From positions 1 to 20,619 of the forward strand of contig UQSX01000052.1 of the NCBI GenBank assembly GCA_900543715.1: 20,619 nt of DNA, written 5' to 3'. Below, piece by piece: positions 1 through 8,827 of the stretch. The notes beneath the pieces were generated by a model, which saw only the letters and a list, made by a program, of their open reading frames with translations, was not told the origin of the DNA and ran no database searches. Numbering within the stretch: the stretch's first letter is position 1; every line of letters begins with the position of its first letter. This DNA is from an uncultured Blautia sp. GTDB lineage: Bacteria > Bacillota > Clostridia > Lachnospirales > Lachnospiraceae. The position numbers and the translations under genes were made by a program.

Positions 1-46
1 TTGTGTTTCCACTCATCACTACACCTCCCACTCATAATAGATTTTT

Positions 47-60
47 CCGAACACGTTCGG
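47..60. promoter_or_regulatory. Perfect 14-bp palindrome, candidate operator
   Basis: The sequence CCGAAC-AC-GTTCGG is a perfect dyad in an otherwise AT-rich region, about 200 bp upstream of the TetR-type gene at 259. It has no T-tract, so a terminator role is unlikely. TetR proteins bind dyads of about this size, so it may be the operator of the neighbouring regulator or of a divergent gene left of the window. That role is inference only. Confidence 0.35.
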
Positions 61-157
61 TTAGCTGTAGATTATCAAAATCACTCTGCAATGTCAATTA
101 TTTTTATGCATATTGCTTATTTTCTACTCTTTTACCTATTATCTCTTGTATTTTTTG

Positions 158-163
158 TATAAT
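158..163 (+). promoter_or_regulatory. Candidate -10 box (TATAAT) of the TetR-type gene
   Basis: A perfect TATAAT lies 95 bp upstream of the ATG at 259 in a very T-rich leader. No good -35 hexamer stands at 16-18 bp, so the assignment rests on the -10 box alone. Confidence 0.3.
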
Positions 164-258
164 TTTTCTCTTTACATTTTTTCTCTTTCTATTTTATGAT
201 ATCAGAGACAACCTTTATTTAACTCCGGTATCACAGTCTAAAAAGGAGGCCTTATCCT

Positions 259-837
259 ATGGCTTTTACTTCAAATAAATCTCGTCCAGGGAATACCCGG
301 CAGAGAATTTTTGATTCTGCCCTTACTTTGATGAAAGCAAAAGGCTACCAGGGCGCAACAATTCGGGATATCTGTCAAAAGGCTGGGGTCGCTCCCTCTT
401 CTTTTTACAGCCATTTCTCATCCAAAAGCGATCTCCTTCAGGATATCTACGCCCGGTCTGACGGCTATTTTTCTTCTGAGCTGCTGCTTCTTCTGGAGGG
501 AAAGCCCTTTTTTCAGCAATTGGAAATTTACGTACGGGCTTATGCCCAGCTAAATATTGATACAGGACTTGAAATGATGCGTGTGCTATTTAATCCGGAA
601 AACGAATGGTTTTCCAGAGAACGGCCTATGCAGAAAACCCTTCTTAAGGTCATACATATGGGAATAGAAAGTGGAGACCTCTCTCAAGATACTGATCCTG
701 AACAGTTGGTCAGAGACCTCTTTATAGTTCTGAGAGGTACCTGCTATGATTGGTGTGTCCGGGAAGGCAGTTATGATCTGGAAAAAACCATGCTGAAGCA
801 GGTACACTATTTCCTCTGGGGAGCCCTCAAAAGCTGA
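259..837 (+). CDS. TetR/AcrR-family transcriptional regulator
   Basis: Predicted 192-residue one-component repressor. Residues about 12-60 form a typical TetR DNA-binding domain: a first helix beginning RQRIFDSALTLM, then the helix-turn-helix with TIRDICQKAGVAPSSFYSHF and the following SKSDLL. The rest is a helical ligand-binding and dimerisation domain too divergent to name an effector. The ATG at 259 is preceded by AAAAGGAGG at good spacing. Length is normal for the family. It stands alone on the plus strand, facing the minus-strand DUF2156-GNAT gene across a shared terminator. Its target is therefore not obvious. It may regulate itself, or a gene left of the window through the palindrome at 47-60. 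Family assignment is secure; ligand and regulon are unknown. Confidence 0.92.
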   Translation: MAFTSNKSRPGNTRQRIFDSALTLMKAKGYQGATIRDICQKAGVAPSSFYSHFSSKSDLLQDIYARSDGYFSSELLLLLEGKPFFQQLEIYVRAYAQLNIDTGLEMMRVLFNPENEWFSRERPMQKTLLKVIHMGIESGDLSQDTDPEQLVRDLFIVLRGTCYDWCVREGSYDLEKTMLKQVHYFLWGALKS

Positions 838-873
838 ATTCCCTTCTCGATTTTTCTCTGCCTGCAGATATAA

Positions 874-912
874 ACAGGGGATATGCCGCTTTTTCTTCGG
901 CATACCCCCTGT
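874..912. terminator. Bidirectional terminator between convergent genes
   Basis: A 15-bp hairpin with one mismatch (ACAGGGG-A-TATGCCG against CGGCATACCCCCTGT) has an 8-nt loop. It lies 36 bp after the stop of the TetR-type gene and 28 bp after the minus-strand stop at 940. The U-tract is weak on both sides, so efficiency is uncertain. Confidence 0.65.
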
Positions 913-939
913 CTTTCTTACCTATTCGATTGTTTCGGA

Positions 940-2956
940 CTATACGATCTCATCCAGCCAGATTCCCTGGATCTTCTGGATCTTATCTAAATCTGTTCTC
1001 ATCTCTTCGGGCATATCCGGCCACAGAGTCTCTGCTTCTTCGCAGCCAAACAGCCAGACAGTTAAATCTCCGATATCTGCCTTCAATGTCCACAGCCTCT
1101 GGGCTGCCTGCAGCTCCTCCTGGCCTCCGCCCATGCTCAGACTGCTTCCATTTTCATCCAGGCTCCAGAGAAAACTTCCTTCGTTTTCAGGAATCAGCTT
1201 GTCCTCTATTTCCAGCCGAAGAGTAAGAACCCCTGATTCCTTAAGACTAAAAACAGGGAGAAATTCTCTTACAGATGTGATCCTTCCCATAATTCCCTGG
1301 TTTTCTTCTTCCCGGGCATGCCATTTTTCCTCTGCATACAGAAGTACATGTTTTTTCTCCTGGTCTTCTGCAAAGGCCTGAAGGCCCTGGATCTCTCCGC
1401 TGCTGTCCCTGAGGAAATACAGCTCTCTCTTTTCACTTTCCAATTCTTTTTTCATTCGGCGTACATAGGCTTCGTCACGGCAGGTATAGACCTGGCTTCT
1501 CTTTGAAAGCCACTGTTCCATATATGCTCCGGCAGCCTCACAATCTTCCCGGCTCTCTGACACCGGGATCTGCTCCAGCTTCTCCCTAGCATCAGAGACC
1601 AGCTGCAGCTTCTGTCTTTTCCAGATAAACCGGAAATCAAAAGGACGGTAAATGGCCTCTGCCGCAGGCATCAGGAAAGTAAAAGGCCTCCCTTCCAGGT
1701 TCATGTCTCTTAACGCCCGGGTCAGCACCTCTCTCATATATCCCTTGGCTCTCTTCTGTGGCAACTGCAACGATATAGTCGGCCATCCCCGATTTCTCTC
1801 CTATATGGACTTTATAAGGATTTCTGTGAAGCATGGAGACGATCCTTCCCTCTTCTTTTTTCACCAGAATACGGTTGTCCCTGGTCTTTTCCTGATAATA
1901 AAAATCCAGATAAGCATCTGTATCTTCCGGAAAACAGGATTTCCAGAGAGGAATCGTCTCTTTTTTTTCTTCCTGAGGAAGATATTCCGGCAGGTTTTCA
2001 GAAGCAGTATTCTCGATTTCTTCCGCCCATTTATAAGATTTTTGTCCGTCCAGAAGCTGTTCTACCAGATATTTTCTTGCAAAGTCTGCCGGATTATAGG
2101 ACATCTTGGCCTTTCTCAGTCCCTCCAGTCCCATATCATCCTCCCGGTTCACCCACTGGACCTCCGGAAATTCATGGAGCAGGAACATCTGATTAATCGC
2201 CTGATAAAGTCCCGGGATTTCCGGGTTGGCTTTTTCAATATGGATCACCGCCATATCCTCGATCTTGTTGTAGCTTCCCACAGAGAAGGCCTCTAACTGT
2301 CCATCTACATAAATTCCTCCCATGTGGATGTTCAGCTCACAGCAGTTTCTCAGAATGTCGTGGATTCCCCGGACTTCATAGTCTAAATGCTCCTCCTGGT
2401 CCTCGCCTTTCTGGATCCTCCAGCGGTCCAGGAATTTCCACATGTCATCTTTGTCATCACAGCCCAGAGTCCTGTATTCAAACCTTCCCTCATACTGGCG
2501 GAGAAATACATTCAGCCGGTTCTTTTTCTTATGGAGCTTCTTTCCTGAGAGTTTCCGCAGAGATTCTCCAAGATACAGATAGTCTCTGGAATCCTCCTGC
2601 TCTTTTACAAAGTATTTCTCTTCCGGCAGGTTCAGATATTTTACCGCATACTCATCTGCCAGGTTGATCACAAGAGGATAGCCCAGTTCCTCATTAAAAT
2701 ACTGCTCAATGGCATGAAATGCATCCGGCAGGTCCTCCTCTTTACAGAGCGGCATGGCAGAAAAACATTTTCCGTTGTATTCCATAAGCCACAGCAATGC
2801 CCTGTTTTCCCAGATCGCATAACGGACGTTATAAAATTCTTTCCAGATAAAACTCTCCAGAAAAACACTGTCGCAGGTGTTGTTTTTACGCATGTTATAA
2901 TAGGGCATCATCAGAGGACTGTCCTCCACAGTGATTTCCTTAAATTCTAAATTCAC
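940..2956 (-). pseudogene. DUF2156 (LPG-synthase C-like)-GNAT fusion gene, frameshifted
   Basis: The first reading frame starts at a GTG (2956) behind AAGGAGAC. It encodes about 290 residues like the DUF2156 domain (C-terminal domain of phosphatidylglycerol lysyltransferases), then the start of a GNAT acetyltransferase ending MADYIVAVATEE. That frame then continues into about 40 nonsense residues and stops at 1637. The missing GNAT half (RAKGYMREVLTRAL, then about 250 residues resembling Eis-like proteins) continues in another frame to 940. Reading crosses near 1749-1757, in a short AG repeat (GAAGAGAG). Adding one AG there would give TEERAKGY, a normal acetyl-CoA-binding loop. A single intact protein would be about 670 residues. 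Known DUF2156 members transfer aminoacyl groups to lipids and GNATs acetylate amines; the substrate is unknown. A recent mutation, a sequencing error or a programmed frameshift are all possible, so 'pseudogene' is provisional. Confidence 0.75.
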
Positions 2957-3017
2957 GATATTGTCTCCTTATATTTTCTTTTATCCGGCCCGAAACTGGC
3001 CAATTTTGGTCCATATT

Positions 3018-3045
3018 AGTATATCATATTCTGGACATTTTTCAA
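3018..3045 (-). promoter_or_regulatory. Promoter of the DUF2156-GNAT gene
   Basis: On the minus strand TTGAAA (3045-3040) and TATACT (3023-3018) are 16 bp apart and lie about 60 bp upstream of the GTG start at 2956. The -35 box touches the hairpin at 3045-3066. Confidence 0.6.
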
Positions 3046-3066
3046 GGAGCTGCCGCAGCAGCTCCT
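3045..3066 (-). terminator. Hairpin after hppA, weak terminator candidate
   Basis: A perfect 9-bp GC-rich stem (AGGAGCTGC/GCAGCTCCT) with a 4-nt loop lies 12 bp beyond the hppA stop. The minus-strand flank reads TTGAAAAATG rather than a U-tract, so it may only mark or stabilise the 3' end of the hppA transcript. Confidence 0.45.
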
Positions 3067-3077
3067 CTTAAATTTTC

Positions 3078-5177
3078 TCAGAATATATGGAACTGTACTA
3101 CCAGTGCCGCAAAGACAATGGACACCATGGATAGAAGTTTGATAAGGATATTAATGGAAGGTCCTGAGGTATCTTTAAAGGGATCCCCTACTGTGTCTCC
3201 TACTACAGCCGCTTTATGAGCCTCGCTTCCTTTTCCTCCGTGGGCGCCGCCCTCGATATATTTCTTGGCATTGTCCCAGGCGCCCCCGGCATTTGCCATG
3301 AAAACCGCCATGAGAAAGCCTGTAGCCGTAGATCCGGCCAAAAGGCCGATGACCCCGTTATACCCCAGGATCAGGCCGGTGACTACCGGGGTAACAATGG
3401 CCAGCAAAGTAGGAAGGATCATTTCCCGAAGACTGGCCCTGGTACAGATATCCACACAGGTTTCATAATCCGCCTCTGCCTTTCCTTCCATCAGGCCTTT
3501 GATCTCTTTAAACTGCCTTCTTACTTCTATTACGATACTCTGAGCCGCCCGGCCTACAGAGGACATGGTAAGGGCCGCAAAGACAAAGGGCAGGCAGGCC
3601 CCGATAAAGATGCCGCACAGAACAGTAGGATTCATAATGCTCATATCCAGCTCTACAGAGGCCCCTCCTACTTCCTGTACCTTCTCCACATACGAAGCGA
3701 TCAGGGCCAGAGCTGTCAGAGCAGCAGAACCGATGGCAAAGCCTTTTCCTGTGGCGGCTGTGGTATTTCCCAGAGAATCCAGGGCGTCTGTCCTTACCCG
3801 TACCTCCGGATCAAGTCCTGCCATCTCTGCAATTCCTCCTGCATTGTCTGCTATAGGGCCGTAGGCATCTGTGGCAAGGGTAATTCCCAGAGTAGACAAC
3901 ATCCCAACTGCAGAAAGGGCAATCCCATACAAACCTCTGGTAGCTTCGATAAAACCTCCGGAACATACATAGGCTGCCATTACGCAGATGACCACGATCA
4001 AAATTGGAAGAGCTGTAGAAAGCATACCCAGACTCAGCCCTCCGATAATAATGGTGGCCGAACCGGTGGCTGATTTATCTGCCAGATTCTGGGTAGGCTT
4101 ATACGTATCTGAGGTAAAATATTCTGTAAAAAATCCGATCAGCACTCCTGCCAGAAGGCCAGCCAGAATGGCCAGATAAAAACCGATAAATTCTCTTCCA
4201 AGAACCAGCCATACTAAAGGGAAGGCCACTACTGCTATTAAAATAGCGCTGGTATTGGTCCCTCTCCGCAGGGCTCCGAGAAGAGTGCTCTGCTTGGTAC
4301 TTTCTCCGGTCTTCACCAGAAGGCTTCCGATGATAGAAGCCAGAACTCCCACTGCCGCCAGGACCATAGGAATCACCACCGCATTGACCCGGTCCACAGA
4401 CTCGATCTTATTAAAGGCGATCACTCCCAGAGCACAGGCGGAAAGGATAGAACCTACATAAGATTCATACAGATCTGCTCCCATTCCGGCAACATCTCCT
4501 ACGTTATCTCCTACATTGTCTGCGATTACCGCAGGATTTCTGGGGTCATCCTCAGGGATCCCAGCCTCCACTTTTCCTACCAGGTCCGCTCCTACATCGG
4601 CTGCTTTGGTGTAAATCCCTCCTCCCACACGGGCGAAAAGAGCCATACTGGAAGCTCCCATTCCGAAGGTGAGCATGGTGCTGGTAATATCCTCTATGGG
4701 AAGTTTAAAAACCAGGCGGAGCAGAAGGTACCAGATGGAAATATCCAGAAGTCCCAGTCCCACCACTGTAAACCCCATGACAGATCCTGCGGAAAAAGCT
4801 ACGTTCAGTCCTTTGTTCAGCCCCTGCTGGCAGGCAGCCGCTGTCCGGGCATTGGCTCTGGTAGCGATCTGCATTCCCACAAAGCCGGAAAGACCGGAGA
4901 AGAATCCCCCGGTAATAAAGGCAAAAGGCACAAACCAGGTAAGATAGCCAAAAGCTGCCATAGCAAAAAGTATGACGAACATACCTGCGAAAAAGCAGAT
5001 CAGTATCCGGTACTGCCTCCTGAGATAAGCCATCGCCCCATGGTGAATAGAAGATGATATTTTCTGCATCTGCTCATTTCCCTGGGGAAATTTCAGCACT
5101 CTCGCTGCCCGGCTGGCCGCAAAAGCCAGGGCCAGGATAGAACCGAACAAAGTAAGTAACGCTAATTGGTTGTCCAT
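3078..5177 (-). CDS. hppA: K+-dependent membrane-bound ion-translocating pyrophosphatase
   Basis: A 699-residue polytopic membrane enzyme that hydrolyses pyrophosphate and uses the energy to move Na+ and/or H+ across the cytoplasmic membrane. The length is typical. The substrate-site signature is intact at residues about 194-240 ([20 protein letters not shown], then [19 protein letters not shown]), and the C-terminal acidic site is seen as [19 protein letters not shown]. At [10 protein letters not shown] (residues 470-479) it has Ala474 and Gly477. Those are the residues of K+-dependent enzymes; K+-independent ones carry Lys and Thr there. The ATG at 5177 follows GAAAGGGGG. It is transcribed alone, divergently from the MFS gene. 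Whether it pumps Na+, H+ or both cannot be fixed by eye. In fermenting Clostridia such pumps recover energy from biosynthetic pyrophosphate. Confidence 0.97.
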   Translation of the reverse strand: MDNQLALLTLFGSILALAFAASRAARVLKFPQGNEQMQKISSSIHHGAMAYLRRQYRILICFFAGMFVILFAMAAFGYLTWFVPFAFITGGFFSGLSGFVGMQIATRANARTAAACQQGLNKGLNVAFSAGSVMGFTVVGLGLLDISIWYLLLRLVFKLPIEDITSTMLTFGMGASSMALFARVGGGIYTKAADVGADLVGKVEAGIPEDDPRNPAVIADNVGDNVGDVAGMGADLYESYVGSILSACALGVIAFNKIESVDRVNAVVIPMVLAAVGVLASIIGSLLVKTGESTKQSTLLGALRRGTNTSAILIAVVAFPLVWLVLGREFIGFYLAILAGLLAGVLIGFFTEYFTSDTYKPTQNLADKSATGSATIIIGGLSLGMLSTALPILIVVICVMAAYVCSGGFIEATRGLYGIALSAVGMLSTLGITLATDAYGPIADNAGGIAEMAGLDPEVRVRTDALDSLGNTTAATGKGFAIGSAALTALALIASYVEKVQEVGGASVELDMSIMNPTVLCGIFIGACLPFVFAALTMSSVGRAAQSIVIEVRRQFKEIKGLMEGKAEADYETCVDICTRASLREMILPTLLAIVTPVVTGLILGYNGVIGLLAGSTATGFLMAVFMANAGGAWDNAKKYIEGGAHGGKGSEAHKAAVVGDTVGDPFKDTSGPSINILIKLLSMVSIVFAALVVQFHIF

Positions 5178-5223
5178 AAAAAACCCCCTTTCAAGATACT
5201 ATAACTATGTGCCATTTGTTTAT

Positions 5224-5229
5224 ATTATA
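5224..5229 (-). promoter_or_regulatory. -10 box of the hppA promoter
   Basis: A perfect TATAAT on the minus strand lies 46 bp upstream of the hppA ATG. The hexamer 17 bp further upstream (TGTTCT) is a poor -35 match. Confidence 0.45.
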
Positions 5230-5327
5230 CTTCGTATTCTGAGAAAAGAACAGTATTTTCTGTAAATAATAAGGCAGCGATATCGTTTTCATTATATTTG
5301 GGATACTTTACAGAACAGGTATATTTT

Positions 5328-5357
5328 TTTACATAGATTTGAAATATTTTATATAGA
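5328..5357 (+). promoter_or_regulatory. Candidate promoter of the MFS gene
   Basis: TTTACA (5328-5333) and TATAGA (5352-5357) are 18 bp apart and about 50 bp upstream of the ATG at 5407, in the AT-rich divergent region shared with hppA. Confidence 0.4.
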
Positions 5358-5406
5358 AATCCCCGGCCATCTATAGTACCATTACTATGAAGGAGGAAAA
5401 CAAATT

Positions 5407-6636
5407 ATGAAATTCAAACTGAATGCTTTAGAGAAAAAATGGATCTTGTATGATGTGGGAAATTCTGCATTTACCCTTTTAGTTTCTACCATCATGCCGA
5501 TCTATTTCAATTATCTGGCAGGAAATGCCGGAGTATCCGACGTAGATTATCTGGCTTACTGGGGCTACGCCGTATCGGTATCTACCGTGATCGTAGCCAT
5601 CCTGGGACCTGTGCTGGGAACATTTTCTGATTTCCCCGGCTGGAAGAAAAAAATCTTCCTGACCGTCCTGCTGATCGGCGCCCTGGGGTGTGTGTTCCTG
5701 GGATTCACCTCATCCTGGCTCTGGTTCCTGCTGGTATTTGTCATCGCCAAATCCGCCTATTCCCTGAGTCTTGTTGTCTATGATTCCATGCTTACGGATA
5801 TTACAGACAAAGACCGGATGGACGAGGTATCCTCCCACGGCTATGCCTGGGGCTATATCGGAAGCTGCATACCTTTTATCATCAGCCTGCTTCTGGTATT
5901 GTTCTATGAAAATCTTGGCATTTCCATGGAGCTGGCTATGGGCGGCGCCTTTCTTCTCACCGCCATCTGGTGGGTGTGTATGGCCCTGCCTCTGACCACC
6001 TCTTACAGGCAGAAAAACTTTACCCCTGTGACCAAAAGTCCTGTCTCCTCAGGTCTGAAACGTCTGGCCAGGATTTTTTCTGAGCTGAAAGAGAAAAAGA
6101 AAATCCTCTTTTTCCTGATCGCCTTTTTCTTCTTTATTGACGGGGTTTACACCATTATCGATATGGCCACCGCCTATGGAACCGCTCTCGGCCTGGATAC
6201 CACAGGACTCCTTCTGGCTCTTTTGTTGACTCAGATCGTGGCTTTTCCCGCAGCGCTGACCTTTGGAAGACTGTCTAGAAAAGCTCCGGCCTCCAGGCTG
6301 ATCCTGATCTGTATCGGAGCCTATTTCTGTATTTCTCTTTATGGGATCATTCTCTCCAAACAGTATCAGTTCTGGATCCTGGCCGTATGCGTGGGAATTT
6401 TCCAGGGAGCTATCCAGTCTTTGTCCCGCTCCTACTTTGCCCAGATCATCCCGGAAGACAAATCCGGGGAATATTTCGGTATTTACGATATCTGCGGCAA
6501 AGGGGCATCCTTTATGGGAACCATGCTGGTATCCCTGGTAAGCCAGATCTCCGGAAGCGTGAACCTGGGCGTGGGCGCACTTTCGGTAATGTTTCTTATC
6601 GGATTTCTGATCTTTATAAAAGCAGACAAAATCTAA
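5407..6636 (+). CDS. MFS transporter, UMF1 (Atg22-like) family
   Basis: A 409-residue integral membrane protein with about twelve hydrophobic segments, two blocks of six around a charged loop near residues 200-225 (SSGLKRLARIFSELKEKKK). The N-terminus KKWILYDVGNSAFTLLVSTI carries the W-x-x-YD-x-GNSAF pattern of the UMF1/Atg22-like branch of the major facilitator superfamily. A typical MFS loop follows the second helix (GTFSDFPGWKKK). The ATG at 5407 follows AAGGAGG at 9 nt. Bacterial members are poorly characterised. The yeast relative exports amino acids from the vacuole, which suggests but does not show amino acid or small metabolite transport here. It appears monocistronic, as a separate strong promoter follows at 6669. 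No clear terminator is visible between 6637 and 6668. Confidence 0.88.
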   Translation: MKFKLNALEKKWILYDVGNSAFTLLVSTIMPIYFNYLAGNAGVSDVDYLAYWGYAVSVSTVIVAILGPVLGTFSDFPGWKKKIFLTVLLIGALGCVFLGFTSSWLWFLLVFVIAKSAYSLSLVVYDSMLTDITDKDRMDEVSSHGYAWGYIGSCIPFIISLLLVLFYENLGISMELAMGGAFLLTAIWWVCMALPLTTSYRQKNFTPVTKSPVSSGLKRLARIFSELKEKKKILFFLIAFFFFIDGVYTIIDMATAYGTALGLDTTGLLLALLLTQIVAFPAALTFGRLSRKAPASRLILICIGAYFCISLYGIILSKQYQFWILAVCVGIFQGAIQSLSRSYFAQIIPEDKSGEYFGIYDICGKGASFMGTMLVSLVSQISGSVNLGVGALSVMFLIGFLIFIKADKI

Positions 6637-6668
6637 AAAAATCATAAAAATCTGATAAAATTTTCCTG

Positions 6669-6696
6669 TTGACATTCTGCTTTTTTGAGATATAAT
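6669..6696 (+). promoter_or_regulatory. Strong promoter of the T-box leader and cstA
   Basis: Consensus TTGACA (6669-6674) and TATAAT (6691-6696) with 16-bp spacing. Transcription would start near 6703, at the 5' edge of the T-box leader. Both hexamers are perfect sigma-A boxes, so control is expected mainly in the leader. Confidence 0.88.
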
Positions 6697-6702
6697 GATA
6701 GC

Positions 6703-7003
6703 GAATTGAGAAAAGCCAATGCGAAGAACAGGACAAGACTTCCCAGGCAGTTATGTTTTCAGAGAGTCTCCGGGCGGTGTGAGGAGACAGCATAGCCAGG
6801 GCGGCTATCACCTGTGAGCAGTCAGGGTGAACGTGAAATCAGTAACCCGGACCGGAATTCCTCCGTTATAGGGAAACCTGTTAATTCAGCAGAAACTGAA
6901 CGACGGGACTGAGAGACCGGTATATCCGGTAATTAGAAGTGGTAACGCGGAGATCATATCATTCGTCTTCTGACAGAGCAATCTGTCAGGAGGCGTTTTT
7001 TTA
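6703..7003 (+). promoter_or_regulatory. T-box riboswitch, specifier ATC (tRNA-Ile)
   Basis: A complete T-box leader fills most of the 478-bp gap before cstA. Stem I has the distal AGAGAG bulge (6761-6766) and the hairpin TCTCC/GGAGA with the GGGCGGTGTGA loop (6767-6787). Its arms GGC..ATG/CATAGCC and CCC/GGG lead down to a specifier loop bounded below by CAGG/CCTG. The 9-nt 3' side of that loop, CGGCTATCA, followed by CCTG and TGAGCA, aligns in position with the well-studied B. subtilis glyQS leader. This places the specifier at ATC (6807-6809) followed by the expected purine. Stem III is ACCGG/CCGGT (6916-6930). The T-box proper is AGAAGTGGTAACGCGG (6935-6950). Its TGGT would pair with ACCA-3', fitting the discriminator A of tRNA-Ile. 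AGAAG (6935-6939) can pair with CTTCT inside the terminator to form the antiterminator. Uncharged tRNA should therefore allow readthrough. Confidence 0.92.
6964..7002 (+). terminator. T-box intrinsic terminator
   Basis: A 13-bp stem (CGTCTTCTGACAG/CTGTCAGGAGGCG, all paired with two G-U pairs) has a 6-nt loop and is followed by seven T residues. Its 5' arm overlaps the antiterminator partner CTTCT, as expected for T-box attenuation. Confidence 0.95.
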
Positions 7004-7114
7004 TTTCTGCAGGCAATAGGACAGGCTTCCTGTACAGGAACTTTCAGGCAGATGGACAGCGCCTGGGACGCTATTTGGCTTGGATCAGAAAATAAGCAAA
7101 GGAGACATGAAATT

Positions 7115-8803
7115 ATGAACACACTTGTAATCGTATTTATCGCCGCCGTATGTCTGATCGCAGCTTATGCTTTATATGGACGCTGGCTGGCGAAAAAATG
7201 GGGCATCAACCCCAAAGCAAAGACTCCGGCTGTCCTTCATAATGACGGACAGGACTATGTGCCTACAGACGGCTGGACCGTATTTGCCCACCAGTTTTCT
7301 TCCATCGCAGGAGCAGGCCCTGTTACGGGAGCTATCCAGGCCGCTGCCTTCGGCTGGCTTCCGGTCCTTCTGTGGATCATCCTGGGCGGTATCTTCTTCG
7401 GGGCTGTCACAGACTTCGGGGCCCTTTACGCCAGTGTAAAAAACGATGGAAAATCTATGGGACTTCTCATTGAGAAATACATAGGCAAGACCGGCCGTAA
7501 ACTGTTCCTGGGATTCTGCTGGCTCTTTACCCTCATCGTTATGGCAGCCTTTGCAGATATGGTGGCAGATACATTCAACGCCTACGTGGTAACAGATGGT
7601 GTACAGACCCTCTCTGAAAACGCCGCTGTAAACGGTGCCGCCGGAAGTATCTCCCTGTTTTTCATCCTCTTTGCCGCAGTCTTCGGACTGGTGCAGAAAA
7701 AGATGAAGTTTACCGGCTGGAAAGAAGTGGTCCTGGGGCTGGTCTTTACGGTACTGGCTTTTGTATGCGGAATGAACCTTCCTGTGATCCTTGGCAAGGA
7801 AATGTGGATCTATATTGCTTTTATCTATATTTTCCTGGCCGCTGTGCTTCCTATGTGGTTCCTTATGCAGCCAAGAGATTATATGTCCACCTTCATGTTT
7901 GTCGGCATGATCGCAGGGGCGGTCCTTGGACTGATCTTTGCTCATCCTTCCATGAACCTTCCTGCTTTTACAGGATTCCAGAATGAAAACCTGGGAACTC
8001 TTTTCCCCATTCTGTTTGTGACCGTTGCCTGCGGCGCCGTATCCGGATTCCACAGCCTGGTATCCTCCGGCACCTCCTCAAAAACGATTTCCAATGAAAA
8101 GGATATGCTGAAGGTAGGCTACGGCGCCATGGTACTGGAAAGTCTTCTGGCTGTCATCGCCCTGTGCGTGGCAGGAGCCGCCGCCAGCGCAGACGGAACC
8201 GCCGCAGTGGGGACCCCCTTCCAGATCTTCTCCTCAGGAGTTGCAGGTTTCCTGGAAATGTTCCACATTCCTGTATTTGTGGCCCAGAGCTTTATGACCA
8301 TGTGCGTATCCGCCCTGGCTTTCACTACTCTGGATTCCGTGGCACGTATCGGACGTATGTCTTTCCAGGAGCTGTTCAGTGTGGATGACATGGAACATGC
8401 CAAAGGCTGGAGAAAAGTCCTGTGCAACAAATATTTTGCCACTCTGATCACACTGGCATTCGGCTATATCCTGACACAGGTAGGCTACTCCAATATCTGG
8501 CCTCTCTTCGGAAGCGCCAACCAGCTCCTCAGCGCTCTGGTACTGATCACCCTCTGCGTATTCCTGAAAGTCACAGGCCGGGAACTGCGGACTCTGGTAC
8601 CTCCTTTCGTGATCATGCTGGTGGTAACCTTTACTGCTTTGGTGCAGAGATTTATCGCTCTGGTCAATGCCTTTACAGCAGGAACGGGAGTATTTATGGT
8701 AGAAGGCCTCCAGCTTATAATCGCCGTGCTTCTGATGATCCTGGGCGTGACTATTGTAGTGACCTCCGGAAAGGAACTTCTGAAGAAAAAGGCAGCTGCC
8801 TGA
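7115..8803 (+). CDS. cstA: CstA-family transporter (carbon starvation protein A)
   Basis: A 562-residue membrane protein with many hydrophobic segments. It carries the CstA N-terminal domain features: an amphipathic start after the first helix (YGRWLAKKWGINPKAKTP), the motif HQFSSIAGAGPVTG (residues 59-72), and VSGFHSLVSSGTSSK in the middle. The start is placed at the ATG at 7115, not at the in-frame codon at 7052, because AAAGGAG stands 10 nt upstream and family members begin at this point. E. coli relatives CstA and BtsT are known as pyruvate transporters, and peptide uptake has also been proposed for CstA. The Ile-type T-box makes its synthesis depend on isoleucine starvation. This fits import of an isoleucine precursor such as pyruvate, or of peptides or amino acids; the substrate is not proven. 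It converges on dsdA with a 24-bp gap and no visible terminator. Confidence 0.93.
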   Translation: MNTLVIVFIAAVCLIAAYALYGRWLAKKWGINPKAKTPAVLHNDGQDYVPTDGWTVFAHQFSSIAGAGPVTGAIQAAAFGWLPVLLWIILGGIFFGAVTDFGALYASVKNDGKSMGLLIEKYIGKTGRKLFLGFCWLFTLIVMAAFADMVADTFNAYVVTDGVQTLSENAAVNGAAGSISLFFILFAAVFGLVQKKMKFTGWKEVVLGLVFTVLAFVCGMNLPVILGKEMWIYIAFIYIFLAAVLPMWFLMQPRDYMSTFMFVGMIAGAVLGLIFAHPSMNLPAFTGFQNENLGTLFPILFVTVACGAVSGFHSLVSSGTSSKTISNEKDMLKVGYGAMVLESLLAVIALCVAGAAASADGTAAVGTPFQIFSSGVAGFLEMFHIPVFVAQSFMTMCVSALAFTTLDSVARIGRMSFQELFSVDDMEHAKGWRKVLCNKYFATLITLAFGYILTQVGYSNIWPLFGSANQLLSALVLITLCVFLKVTGRELRTLVPPFVIMLVVTFTALVQRFIALVNAFTAGTGVFMVEGLQLIIAVLLMILGVTIVVTSGKELLKKKAAA

Positions 8804-8827
8804 TCTTGGAAGTGATTCCTGTATAAT

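Noticed and set aside
3..278. Open frame of 91 codons with hydrophobic stretches before the TetR-type gene
   Set aside because: It overlaps the ribosome binding site and start of the regulator, is made of AT-rich, low-complexity codons (F, L, I, S), and has no ribosome binding site in view.
3216..4073. Long plus-strand open frame of 285 codons
   Set aside because: It is the antisense shadow of hppA; its sequence is rich in G, H, Q and S and resembles no family, while hppA is intact on the other strand.
6805..6834. Other T-box specifier readings: TAT (Tyr) one base earlier, or CGT after GTGAA at about 6832
   Set aside because: TAT would be followed by C instead of the usual purine and would shift the 9-nt loop. 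CGT lies beyond the conserved TGAGCA base element, outside the specifier loop.
7172..8053. Long minus-strand open frame of 293 codons
   Set aside because: It is the antisense shadow of cstA, with no recognisable domain or ribosome binding site.
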